A stretch of DNA of 64,000 bases from contig BTRK01000004.1 in the NCBI GenBank assembly GCA_036245805.1, positions 44,046,907 through 44,110,906 of the forward strand, written 5' to 3'. Source of the stretch: Pristionchus mayeri (Eukaryota > Nematoda > Chromadorea > Rhabditida > Neodiplogasteridae). This document shows, in pieces, positions 34,412 through 45,624 of the stretch. A model generated the notes under the pieces. The model had not been told where the DNA came from, ran no database searches, and worked only from the letters and a program-made list of their open reading frames with translations. Made by a program: the position numbers and the translations under genes. The number at the start of each line of letters is the position of its first letter. The first letter of the stretch is position 1.

Positions 34412-36548
34412 TTAGATTAACTTGCACTCTCTCAGCTTGATGTTAACAACTTTGGCCGCTTCGGGTCTGGTGACGTCAACCACTTCATCGATCCCAAGCT
34501 CGGCTGGAAACACTTTTGGTCATGTGATCAATTAAACCAGGAGGGCATATTATCTTTCTGAATGGATTTTCATGGGATGGTAAGTGATTTCGACAAACTA
34601 AACTAACTCGAGTGTTTCTATGAACACTCGACCAGTGAAGATAGTTATATAATGAGATAATGATATAGTTTCTCGAACGATGGTTGGTGTTAAAGACTAA
34701 GCATACGGTTAAATGAAACTGACCGAAACAATCGACAACCCCCTTGATGAGTGCTAAATCTGTGGCGATTCCTAGTCTCTCCATCTCGATCAGATCGAGT
34801 AATCCCTTAGTGATACTCGCGGCCATGAGATCCCCGAGAATCTGCTTCCAAGTCTCCAGACACAGCTGAAGACAACCACAATTATATAACAAAGGCAGCA
34901 CAACGCGCGTTCACACCAAGGGAATTTATAGTCGTCTAAAGGAACTCTATGTGGGAGAAACACATTCCGCGAGCTAAGGCACTTTACAGACTCCTGAATT
35001 TTCGACGGGTTTGCCTGCTTCAGATATGCATCTAATTCGCTATCGTTGTTAAACGGAGGGATGTATCACACAGCTTCTAGCATTCATTGATATAACAATC
35101 ATAACAAATTATTGAAATATAAGAAAAAAACTTACCGTTTTAATGACGTAGACAGTGTTGTTTCCTGTCGCGTTCTTTCTTAATCCAACAACGATTAAGA
35201 TATCCGAAGATCCCGTCCACAACCTGGGCAAACCGGATATTAGGAAAGGAAAGCTGAAGTAGCTCAATATTTACTAGAGTTCCCCCGATTGGTCGGCGCC
35301 CAGTCCGCCAAATAATTATTTGAAAGTGATGAATATTGCCCAATCTGCCCAGCTCGATCAAAGGAATTGTCTGGGCCATTGGGCGCCCATCCTATTCATT
35401 CTCGTTCCTCCAGGGCTGTGCTTTTATATTTCACCCGATACACATTCCAACAAAACATCAAAATGAGATTGAGTGAAAGTTCATTACTCCATTTCATTGG
35501 TTTTCAAATATGTTTCAAATGACCACCATTATGCTCGGCCCACTGGGCAAACAAAGGATTCGGCCCAACTGGGCGTCGTTCAGTTTTGCGCCTAATTGGG
35601 ACAGTTGACCGCTCAGTGAAAGTCTGACTGGGCGGAATGGCCCAATCGGGGGAACTCTAATATTTACTACTTTATAGTCTGAAACACAGTTTAGACTGTA
35701 CTCACAATAGAGCATCGTCTGAACTGTTCCCATTGCGTTTTGAAGTACCTCAGTTGATCCTCTCCATTAAGCGTGCTGCACTCCTAGACGAATGAACATT
35801 TTATAGTTGATATAATTTTAACTTTTAATAAATGGGTGAATAGTGCTAATGAAAATGCTCTCGATCTATTTATTCGTGAAATGATGATTGAGAGTATGCA
35901 ATAAAACAGAGCTCAACTCGCCTTCAGAATATACTCAACGTGATTCTTGATATATTCGGATAACTTGGTGTACAGCTCAGAACGTAAGAAGTCTACGATC
36001 TTTTCAGCATCAGAACTCTTCAATTAATGATCATTCATAAGCGATACAAACAAATCAAGTCGACAGAGGTAATGTAGAATCAAATGCCAATGTATAAGGC
36101 ACTATGCCGGATGCTATTATCATTTTAAAATATTATATTTTCCCAGTATATCCACAACAGGGTACTACAGTGTCAGTTTAAGTTGTGCCGAAAAAATCTC
36201 CCGATTGAGATACTGGCCTTGTACCCCTTGACTTACCTTCTTAGTGCTCTTGTAGGCTGCCCTGATTTCATTGATCTCCTGAGGATGCGAAATATCCTCA
36301 TCCGTAAGAACCGATATGCTTGAACAGTAATCGTAGAGATTCCTTAACAAAAATATAGTGCAATGAAAGCGAACCTGCGAAAAAAAATATTATTGCAACG
36401 ATTACGAATCTGCCAAATTGACTCACGTTAGAAACTGCATGTACCGTTGGGGAGTGATGAGCTCATTTCTGTATGCCTGCCCCAGCCCGATCTCCAGCTA
36501 TTGCCAGATCTCAACGCTGGCCGATTTTCCCATTTTCTGTTGAGCCAT
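34412..36548 (-). pseudogene. Cullin N-terminal fragment, copy II
   Basis: Same seven-exon layout as copy I: 36548-36427, 36342-36237, 36017-35922, 35783-35706, 35223-35136, 34865-34724 and 34503-34412. Landmarks are TNLYDYCSS, FLRSELYTKLSEYIKNHV, DGIFGYLNRCWIKK, TWKQILGDL and ALIKGVVDCF then AELGIDE. Exon 1 has an in-frame TAG at codon 17, where copy I has a sense codon. The fifth exon is 88 bases, so it shifts frame as well, by a different lesion from copy I. The third intron again uses a GC donor. Intron 4 holds a hAT-type MITE (35275-35659). A dead duplicate. Confidence 0.78.
35275..35659. mobile_element. hAT-type MITE, 385 bp, with preserved empty site
   Basis: Ends TAGAGTTCCCCCGATTGG and exact complement. 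The flanking 8 bases ATATTTAC occur at 35267-35274 and 35660-35667, a perfect duplication. TAGAG fits the hAT end consensus. The matching place in segment copy I (near 18560) lacks the insertion, giving an empty site. Confidence 0.9.
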
Positions 36549-36689
36549 CCTGGAATTGATTGTATCTCATTGCAATACTTTGGAATCAAGCTAAAAATAT
36601 GCACTAGAAGTGTTCGTAGTAGCTGTCACTTTGAAAACTAAAGAAAATGAAGCCCGGGCTGCTAAGATGGAAGATAAATAATTACATGA

Positions 36690-37870
36690 AGTAATGAATG
36701 CATTGTTATCGTGGAAGGGAGGGCGTGAATTCAAAATCGGGCAAGCAGTCGTAAGTAAACGTATCCAAGAGGCACATCGATAGAGTAACCAACCAAACAC
36801 TATTATGTGGAATTTATTATGAAAGAGTATAATGAGCGCTGTCATTCTAATGACTGAGACATGTTTCGGCATTTTCGCGCGTGATATACGTATTTATACT
36901 CGAATATTCAAATTATTTTCGAATCTCAACGACGCCATTCACAAAATATGAGCACTGCCAGAGGGATTCATCTCTCTATGGGGTCGAGTAAGAGTGGAAG
37001 GGTCCGACACTCTCTCCATCCCTATAATTTCCTCCTATTGACGCACTATTCCATCTATTAAGCTAGCGTGAACTGCAAAGGGGGATTGACAAAAATCAAT
37101 GGAGGGAAAGATGGTGAACTACGCAACTGATGAATTTGCATTTGAACGTATATCAATCCCTCTAAACTATTGAAAATGATCAATCTCAAGTAAAAATATA
37201 TTATTATAAAGGCTAAAAAGCCAAGTTAATGTAATGTGATCGATGAGGTGAAGTATCAAGTAAGCGAGAATAAGCACAAAACAGTCACACAATATACTAA
37301 ATGTACTAATATGCTAAATATTGTCTACTAAATGTAAAATAAATTAACACGACATCACAATCGTTACGAGAGAAAAGAGGCCAAAGAAATGATTAATGAA
37401 TTTTTGAATTACATTCCAAATGATCCGAGGGAGTGGGGGGAATTGCGCTAGTTGATCGTAAGCAAATGCAATCTGAGGTAGGACTGACGATGAAAGATGA
37501 AAAGTGAGAGGGACCAACCAAACAATATTGTGAGAAATGGAGTATGAATGAATACAATGAATGCTGATATTGGACAGACGGAGCAATGTTGCTGCAGGTT
37601 CGCGCGTTCTAGATGCATTTATATTCGAATATTCAAATTATTTTCGAATTGACCTCAGCTACGCCATTCACAAAATATCAGCATTGCCAGAGGGGATCAC
37701 CTCTCTATCCTTACAAGAGAAGGATCGAGTCTGAGTGGAATGGTCCGACCCTATCATCGCCCTAACTCTTGTCTCGAGCAATGGTCTGACTCTCTTCAGT
37801 TTGCACGCTCTCTCGCCGGTCAGAGAGACGAGAGCGTGCAAACTGAAGATATCCAGACGATTGCTCCTTG
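36690..37870. repeat. Tandem upstream modules, segment copy II (two units)
   Basis: Two units with the same anchor as in copy I (near 36888 and 37613, 725 apart), followed by ACGCCATTCACAAAATA and GCCAGAGGG blocks. The second ends in a hairpin of CTCTCTTCAGTTTGCACGCT and its complement (37790-37855). Copy I has three units, so unit number changed after duplication. Confidence 0.65.
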
Positions 37871-38090
37871 TCTCCTATCTGCCCGCCCCGCCCCCCTCTC
37901 TCCTAAAAGAGCACGAACTAACACGGTATACGGCACATATCAGTTGAGAGAAGGAGTTTACAGAACTGATGAGATCAAATGACCAATCCCGTTATTTGCT
38001 TTAAAACGTTATACGGATCAAGATAGAAGTGCGCTGGCTCGATCGTCATATCATGAATGATACAATACACCCAATGGTGAATATATGTGT

Positions 38091-38125
38091 TCATCGCGTA
38101 AGTGACGCGCGTCCAAACCAACACT
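38091..38125 (+). promoter_or_regulatory. Conserved upstream block of an F-box-like gene, copy C
   Basis: TCATCGCGTAAGTG then CCAAACCAACACT, ending 46 bases before the ATG at 38172; see the matching blocks at 10309 and 42941. Confidence 0.55.
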
Positions 38126-38171
38126 GTCGTATTCAAATGCATTCTTCAGTGTCATTCTCCCGTCTTTAGTC

Positions 38172-38951
38172 ATGGGTTTTCCTCATTTTGAAGCCAGTGC
38201 GCTCTCCCTCTCGTCTCTCCCTCCAGACATCGTCCGAATGATCATTCCAATGACCAATGATCGAAGTGAAGCCGGAATTAAACTCGTGAGCTACTTCCTT
38301 TTTCCACGTAGCCAACCTACAATTACCACGTGTAGGTTTCTCACACTTGGAACAGTCTAACATGCAAACATCTCCAAAAATATCGCCCATTAAAAAGCAT
38401 TGATATATTCGTGGACAATTCGGAAAACAGTTTTTCAATGTCCTTTCACAAGATTTATTTGAGTCATTTTGGAATTGAATATTGTCCAAGTTGGGGAAGA
38501 AGTGTGAGTAATGTTTATTGCTAATATTTTAATATAATGCTAACGTTAGAACTTTCAAGTGCGATTTTGAGATGGTTAGTTCCAAGTCACCAACGTTCAG
38601 AATCGGAGTTAACTATCGATTTTCATATATTTTCAATGCTTGTTCTCGGATCGATTATCTTAACATACATTTGGGTTATACGAGACCAAATGTCGTTGAG
38701 AAATTTATGAACTTCTTTAGCAAATGCCTGGGATCTGTTCAAGTTAAAACCTTAGCTGTATATGGAAAGAGTACGAAGGAAGAGTAAGTTGCCTATCCAC
38801 CCATTGCATTACGGTTATTGATTGTAGATGCGAAATGAAGAAGGTGGGACGCTTGATGCGTGAGCTCACGGTCCAAAACGTGTTTATTAATGGCCGTGAA
38901 TTCAATTCAAGATATGTTTGTTCAAATAATCGCGCAATCAATCAAATGTGA
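38172..38951 (+). CDS. F-box-like family protein, 209 residues, intact
   Basis: Four exons, 38172-38285, 38336-38503, 38560-38783 and 38828-38951, sum to 630 bases and read open to TGA. Exon 1 gives ALSLSSLPPDIVRMIIPMTN, an F-box-like start; exon 2 VSHTWNSL then YRPLKSIDIFVD and SHFGIEY; exon 3 FNACSRIDYLNIHLGY and SKCLGSVQVKTLAVYG; exon 4 VGRLMRELTVQNVFINGREF. This order repeats in every copy in the window and is the best template for the family. A role as an SCF substrate receptor is inference from the F-box-like segment; no leucine-rich or FTH domain was recognised with confidence. It is the only copy seen here with no lesion. Confidence 0.75.
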
Positions 38952-39465
38952 TCATGGGGTATGTCATATATACAATACCAGTTCCGTGATCTCAAAAATT
39001 TCTGTCCAGTGATCAATAAATCCAATTTTAAAGAAGGGGTAACACAAATGAATGCTAGAGAGTCCCACCACGAAGATATTGCGCTCGCAATGGGAAACTG
39101 TAGCGAAATTACCCCAAGAACGAGGCGAAAATTATGTAGAGCAAGTGAAACATAAACAAACTAGCCACATCCCTGCGCTGTCAACGAACTTTGTGCGTAT
39201 GTAACTATATTCAGAGCTGTCTGTGAAACTTCGGATAAAGTGATTCATGATCTGCCGGCTTCTATTACACACTCATAGTGGCTAATTGAATTATTTTTTC
39301 GTGTTACTCCTTCTTTAAAAACTCTCACCATCAAACAATCGATTATGAGGGGGGGGGGCGGACATTTGCGCAACGACCATTTGCGCAACGGAACGCCGTT
39401 CGATGGGAAGTTGACCTAGCAACTTGGGAGTTGTTTCATTGTAACAAGTGTGTGCTCCCCTACAA

Positions 39466-39778
39466 TTACATATACAACTCTCGTTAATAGGCGATCATGA
39501 TTTTCACACGTCACCAGCGACCAGGGGTTCATGCTCCCAAATTGAGAATTTGATCAGAAAATTATCATTAGATAAACACCAAATGCCGTAACCAATCAAC
39601 ACTCATGTTACTGGGATGCACTAGTTGCTGAGGTACTGAAATATCGATTGGTATCGATTTACTCTGTGTTTATCTAGTCATTATTTTCTACTCAAATTCT
39701 CCATTTTGGAGCATGAACCCCTGGTCATTGGTGACAAGTGAAACTCATGATCGCTTAGTAATAAGAATTATATATATC
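39466..39778. mobile_element. Foldback element 4, about 310 bp
   Basis: Arms near 39466-39590 and 39650-39778 are inverted copies containing GACCAGGGGTTCATGCTCC and its complement. Non-coding. Confidence 0.7.
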
Positions 39779-39780
39779 AG

Positions 39781-41300
39781 GTTGTCAGGAAAGTAATTGT
39801 AGATTTTCGAATTTTCGATTCTGAGAAACCCCGTACTTTGTTTCCTCCCGAATATCATATTGATGTGTATACATACTAGTTCAGTCCTTTGATACTATTT
39901 CCATCGCACATTGATTCAAGCCTTTCCATTTGGTAATGAGGATGCAGGTTGCAGTCAAAAATATATCAATGTAGAGTTGCTCTGATATCATTTTGGCCTA
40001 GCAATCCAGGGAGAACTAAGATATGGCAAAGTTTATGCCATTTGCGAAAAGTTCGACAACACAATACAACATATCATTCTGATCCGAAACGAAAGGCCTG
40101 TCTGAAAATTCAGTCATTTATGACATTGCCCCTTACGGAAAGTCCTCATAATTGCTTGAACTGTGCCTGTACCCGTAACAATAAACTTAAGGAAACCAAA
40201 TGCAGTAACCATATAAGCACCTTTCTTGCTCAGCTTAAAATTGTATTTATATTTGTTTGCAATACTTCTATCAAAACATGCATCTTTCACTACCCTGATG
40301 CTGAAATTTTAACGTCGAAATTCGACTATATGACAACTTCCTGATTCCAGTATTGGTGAAAAATCCAAACTTTTGTGGTTACATGTTAGAGCTAATCCTT
40401 ATTTACCCGTACTCGACTGGGCTAAGTCAGGGGATAGCTCACTTTCGAGGAAATTTATTCATTCACCGTACACCAAAAGTCGAAATTTTGGCTATGTTAA
40501 CCTTTATTCAACAATCCTGAAAATCCATGTTTTCGAAAACTATAAAAGGCTAGAGATGAAATGTTTCTCAGTTATAGGTAGCTCCATAGTGTATCATGGA
40601 AGCGCACTTATGGAGAAGACAGCCTGAATAATCTTCAATGCACGAAGCATTATCGCTTGTGAAGTGCGAACTCGATAGGAGTTGAATTAAATGGTATGTA
40701 AATCATGCCGCGTTGAGGCAAAAACGGCCTTAGACCTAATTTTCGAAAGAACTGCGAAATGGCTTCTCGCTACACTATATGTCAAGTTATAGTCATTCAT
40801 ATCATCATATTTATCCTGACGTCAGGCACAATGGTCCTGCAGGAGGGTAACTTCGGTGTGGAGGGGATTGGGATCTTCGGTCTCAGAGCGTCGTTAGGTC
40901 AAGGGGTTGGATCTTCTTTGGCTTCTCTGGTCAACTGTAGGGACGATCGTGGCGGATCTCCGTTGCGCATTGAAGTAGATCATCCTGCCGCTGAACACCT
41001 GACTTGCGCCGGTTAGGAACTCACAACGCAGACTTGAGTGGAGCTTTTCTTGACGGTAGATCACTCGAAACGATGGGAATCTGTCCGTGCTCCTCCTCTT
41101 GAAGTGTACCAAGATAGTCATTATTCCCCCCAAAATACAAGAGGCGAAAAATATTTTCAGAAAATAGAGAAAATGTCACATATGGTGAAACTTGAATTTT
41201 TCGGAAACCCAAAAAGCATGAAGCGATTTGAGCACACACACGGATATATTGGCCAAGTCAACCCTTAATATGCACTAAAAAGCTAGCTTGAGATCTTTAA
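39781..41300. other. Stretch without a supported gene
   Basis: Begins GGTTGTCAGGAAAGTAATT, which looks like a mariner-type terminus, but no partner end was found. A 131-codon frame at 39949-40344 has no recognisable domain and no splice support. A GC-richer part at 40845-41130 is open on both strands (minus strand contains GQIPIVSSDLPSRKAPL). It could be an exon, but I cannot place it in a gene. Confidence 0.3.
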
Positions 41301-41311
41301 CGAATGTGATT

Positions 41312-42446
41312 CGGTCGCACAGTCGTTGCGTAGTGATGACGCAATCAAAATGTACTTTTTCAAAACGGCATTATTCTTACATAGATTTTTTTCCAGCTCG
41401 CCAAACTTTCTGAGGTTGGAGTCATGCCCGAGGCCTACCCAGAAAAAAAAATTGAGGTTGCTGCGCGACCGCACATTTGCTACAGCGTTGCTGCAAAATC
41501 GAGGTCGAAAATTAAGATCTCGGCTCCTAGTCAAGCTAGTGACTGGTTCAAGGCATCAAAATGATCGCCATCATGAGTCAAGATGATCCTGAGAATATGA
41601 AAACAATATATCGAAATTTGCCCTCAGGGCACGAAAAATCACTATTTGCATGACCATTTTTCGGCATTCATAACTACATGGGAAATGTAAGTAAAAATAT
41701 GGTTTTTGCGTAGGAATGTGCAAATGTATTAAAGAAATAATTCCCCACTTTTTAGAGCAATTGGATATCTTTCCTGCCCGCGGCGTGCGTTTTTCGGAGG
41801 GATGCTAGGGTTTACCACTATGAGCGAGAGAGTGCAGACGACGAGAGAGTTTTCGGAGGGATGCTAGGGTCGGGAAACACAGTTTACCACTATGAGCGAG
41901 AGAGTGCAGACGAGGAGAGAGCGTAAACAAGGTGTTCCCCGACCCTAGTATACCTCCGAAAAACGCACGCCGTGGTCAGGAAAGATATCCAATCGCTCTA
42001 AAAAGTGGGGAATGCGTTCTTTAATACATTTTTGAACATTCCTACGCAACACCAGATTTTTACCTACGTTTCCCATGTAGCTATGAATGCCCAAATAATG
42101 GTCGTGCAAAAAAGTGATTTTTTCGTGCCCTGAGGGCAAATTTCGATATATTGTTTTCATATTCTCAGGATCATCTGGACTCATGATGGCGATCATTTTG
42201 ATGCCTTGACCAGTCACTAGCTTGACTAGGAGCCAAGATCTTAATTTTCGACCTTGATTTTGCAGCAAGGCTGCAGCAAATGTGCGGTCGCGCAGCAACC
42301 TCAATTTTTTTTTCTGGGTAGGCCTCGGGCATGACTTCAACCTCAGAAAGTTTGGCGAGCTGGAAAAAAATATATGTAAGAATAATGCCGTTTTGAAAAA
42401 GTACATTTTGATTGCGTCATCACTACGCAACGACTGTGCGATTGCG
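41312..42446. mobile_element. Foldback element 5, arms of about 500 bp
   Basis: Arms 41312-41810 and 41940-42446 are inverted copies. The centre repeats a block with CGAGAGAGTGCAGACGA twice. A single-arm relative lies at 47822-48360. The 182-codon minus-strand frame inside one arm is repeat sequence. Confidence 0.78.
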
Positions 42447-42940
42447 TCATACCCCAATATCAAAAAGAAAAATCTCTGATGAATTTGGTTCATAACGTCC
42501 TAGTAGCAGAATTCTAGTTTTCCTGGTTAAAAAGTTCAAACGCATTCCAAAAGTGTCCCATGACTTATGCTCGCGCCTGTACATGCTTTAGAACGAGTGG
42601 AGAGAGTATTGGATCAAGATATGAAATGTGCCCAACTATTATTTTATCACCGACTGGTGAAAGAAGTACTATGTGCGGGGGTAAATCGTGTGGTTTGTCA
42701 AGTGTGGCAAGACAGGATCTCGCAAGACAGGCTCTTACTACTCATTTTCCATCCCATCTGCCATAAACACTCCGTGAAGCTAGTATATTTCATGAGTGTA
42801 TTCATTCATGAGTGTATAATCATGTGAATATTAGTTCCAACATACTAATATTCACACGCAATCTTAACTGGGTGATGAAATATGTTAATTTTACATCACC
42901 CTGTTTCGGTATTAGCACACCCAAGGGTGGATATATTTCG

Positions 42941-42975
42941 TCATCACCTAAGTGGGACCTATTCAAACCAACACT
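42941..42975 (+). promoter_or_regulatory. Conserved upstream block of an F-box-like gene, copy D
   Basis: TCATCACCTAAGTGGGACC then CAAACCAACACT, ending 48 bases before the ATG at 43024. Confidence 0.55.
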
Positions 42976-43023
42976 AACTCTTATTTGGAGTCACTCGTAC
43001 CATTCATTTGACCGTGTGTGGTA

Positions 43024-45141
43024 ATGAATGCCCCTCTTGCTGATCTATCTCATGTGTCCCTTGGTGACCTCCCTCCAGACATCATTAGAATTATAATTCC
43101 GATGGTCGATGTTCGAATCGGAGAGGGAATGAAACTGGTGGGCGATTTCACAAAGCTTATTATTTAAAAAAAAAGCTAATGTTGTTTTGTATGATCAGTG
43201 AATCAGTGAATTGATCATCGACTTACAGAAATATACCAAAAATGTTCAGATTTCTCGTACCTGGAATTACTTCACATCACATCACTTTTCCAAATATTAG
43301 GTTGAACAGAAAGTCTTTATAAACTTTTTATATCCCTTCTTCTGACAATAAAGCGCAAGAGCGAAATCAAACGTATGCACCATTGTTATCTACGACAAAT
43401 CTCCAACGTTCAGGCAACTTATGGATTCCCTCCTTATAGAACCCATCTCGGCGCGAATCAAAATATTGCTTGAGTGCGGCCTCGATCGCCCCACCTGAAG
43501 TGAAGGATCTCTGATCGAGATGACGGGTCAGATCCGAGAACGAAGGGGCCAAGCCAGGAGAATACGATGCATGAGGGAGAACCATCCAGCCGTATTTGGA
43601 CAGCTCCTGCTTGACCTGCCGTGCAACATGGGGTCGGGCGTTATCGTGTTGATAGTACACTTTCTTGCCGTTCAGGGCAGATTGTGCGAATTTCTTCTTG
43701 AGATTCCGTAGTTGTTTAGTGTAGACATATCCAGTAATTATCCGCTTCTCGGGTAGGAGCTCCCAGTAAATCGGGCCATCCACTCCCCACCAGGCAGAGA
43801 GCAAGATTTTCATAGGGTGAAGGTCAGGCTTTGCGACGTCCTGTGGGGTCTCATTGGTATCCACCCACTGTGCCCTCCTATGGTGATTCTCATAGCAGAC
43901 CCACTTCTCGACCCCTGTTATGAGACGGTCCAACCATCAATCTCCAGCGTGATGAGTGAGTAGAGAAAGGGAATCGTCGACACGGTGGTCAAACTGGTCT
44001 TGGGTCAATTTGTGGGGTATGAAACGGCCTAGCTTCTTCTTCTTGCCAATGGAGACCAATCATTTTACGATGGTGCTTTGCGATACCCCAAGTGTGGCTG
44101 CCATGTCGCGGGTATTTGGAAAGGATCCAATTCCACTACGATCCGTAGCGCATCCAAATCCAGCTCGGGTGGCCTCCCAGACCGGTCATGATCATCCATG
44201 GAAAAGTCCCCCTTCTCGAAGAGTTGGTACCAATTGCGCATGGTCTGGTAGTGAGTGGCATTGAATCGTACACTTCAGCCAACTGACGTTCCTATTCCTT
44301 CATTGTAGTGTGAGAGAGGAATACGAATAACGGAACGTTGCGGATGTGCAAGGCCGTGGGAACAAACATCGTGGTCTTACTAGTGGCAGAATGAAAGGCG
44401 TGGAATGGGGAGTTGTTGACCACATAGTCCCTTTGTCATGTGTTATTCACTAGAGGCGAGGGAACACCAAAGGTCTCGTGCACTGAGCAGTGATCGAGCA
44501 AAACAGTTTATAAAGACTTTCTGTTCAACCTAATACCTCGGAAATTATCGAAGAATCACAAGTGTTAATGTGTACATTTATGCTTCGGGACTCCGTGTTA
44601 CAATGCGCTTGCTAAGATGTGATTTGAATCATTTCAATATTGAACACTGGGCAAATTTCGGATTCGAGGTACATGCTTTGTTATTTTTCTCAATCTTTGG
44701 AAAACAACATTTCTAGGAAGTCACATCGGACTCACATTGGATAAATGTTGGAGATACTAGTTATATGCCATCCGTTTTCAACATGTGTTCTCGAATCGAA
44801 CGAGTCACCATATATATAACAAATGCAACTATACATTCATACGGCAACGCTATTCAAACCTTTTTGAGAAATGTCCCAATTAAATATTTATTTGTACATT
44901 TGTATGACATCGGAGGGCAAATGGATGACAGGTATGTTCATTGAACTAATTTATGTTTTTTTTTACTCCTGATAATGCATACGTGTTGATTCATAGTGTA
45001 TAGAAAACAATACGCAATCATGCATAAATTCATTACAGTGAGGAAATCAAAAAGTTGGCACCTATGGTGCGTAATCTTGCTGTACAATCGTTGACGATTA
45101 ATGGCCGTGAATACAAAAGCAGAGAGCTCATGTTCATGTAA
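43024..45141 (+). pseudogene. F-box-like family gene, copy D, interrupted by a mariner in exon 2
   Basis: Exon 1 43024-43137 (LGDLPPDIIRIIIPMVD); exon 2 begins at 43250 with ISRTWNYF and is cut at the TA 43295-43296 by the element 43297-44533; it resumes at 44536 and ends at 44668 (HFNIEHWANFG). Exon 3 is 44717-44931 (FNMCSRIERVTIYIT), exon 4 45039-45141 (EEIKKLAPMVRNLAVQSL) to TAA. Leaving out the element and one TA, exon 2 is 180 bases and the four exons total 612 bases in one open frame, about 203 residues. So the mariner is the only lesion seen. A stray extra fourth-exon-like piece lies near 45275-45350. Confidence 0.8.
43297..44533 (-). mobile_element. Mariner transposon, 1237 bp, inside an exon
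   Basis: Ends TTAGGTTGAACAGAAAGTCT and matching complement, flanked by TA on both sides. On the minus strand a 188-codon frame (43933-43367) carries WWGVDGPIYWELLPE and YYQHDNARPH with the second catalytic Asp. Where mariners have the third Asp after SPDLAPS, this copy reads YSPGLAPSFSDL, so that motif is damaged. The N-terminal third (43934-44420) is frame-broken. A recent insertion by its clean ends, but not autonomous. Confidence 0.88.
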
Positions 45142-45624
45142 CTTAATCACACGTTTTTCTGGTATGTAGTACCTGTTGTTACAATTAGTTTTACGCTTTG
45201 AGCAATGCTAGATAACACAGATTTAGTGATTCAATGATTTTTATTATATATTTAAATTAGTACATGCATTGCAGTACCGAAATAAAAAAGTGGCTCAAAC
45301 GCTGGCAATTTATGATTGCATCACCACCTCCAAGAGTTCACTGTTTGAGTAATCATAATCGCTGACAAAATGTTTTTTTTTCAAAATTATGTCTCTACAA
45401 GTATAATCAAGCGGTAAATCGAAAACTGTTGATCGTATTTTTCGTATTCACATTATATGTTTGTAAATCATGTCTGAACGTGTGTTTGATCTTTATATTC
45501 TGTTCACAATAAAAGCTCAACTGGTAATGAGTGAAATGCATTTTCTCATTCGATCACCAAAATTGACGTGCATGCAATACTAGATTCTAGTCAATCTTTC
45601 CATTCATCCCACCTGCGCTTGGTC

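Noticed and set aside
39949..40344. 131-codon plus-strand ORF
   Set aside because: No recognisable motif, ordinary composition for chance frames and no splice signals in phase.
40759..41016. Small secreted protein with hydrophobic N-terminus
   Set aside because: The hydrophobic run is followed by low-complexity Gly/Ser sequence also open on the other strand; no splice support.
41945..42493. 182-codon minus-strand ORF
   Set aside because: Pure repeat sequence of foldback element 5, also open in the opposite arm with stops; shared with non-coding copy at 48 kb.
43297..44533. Active autonomous mariner
   Set aside because: The transposase N-terminus is frame-broken and the third catalytic motif is altered, despite good ends.
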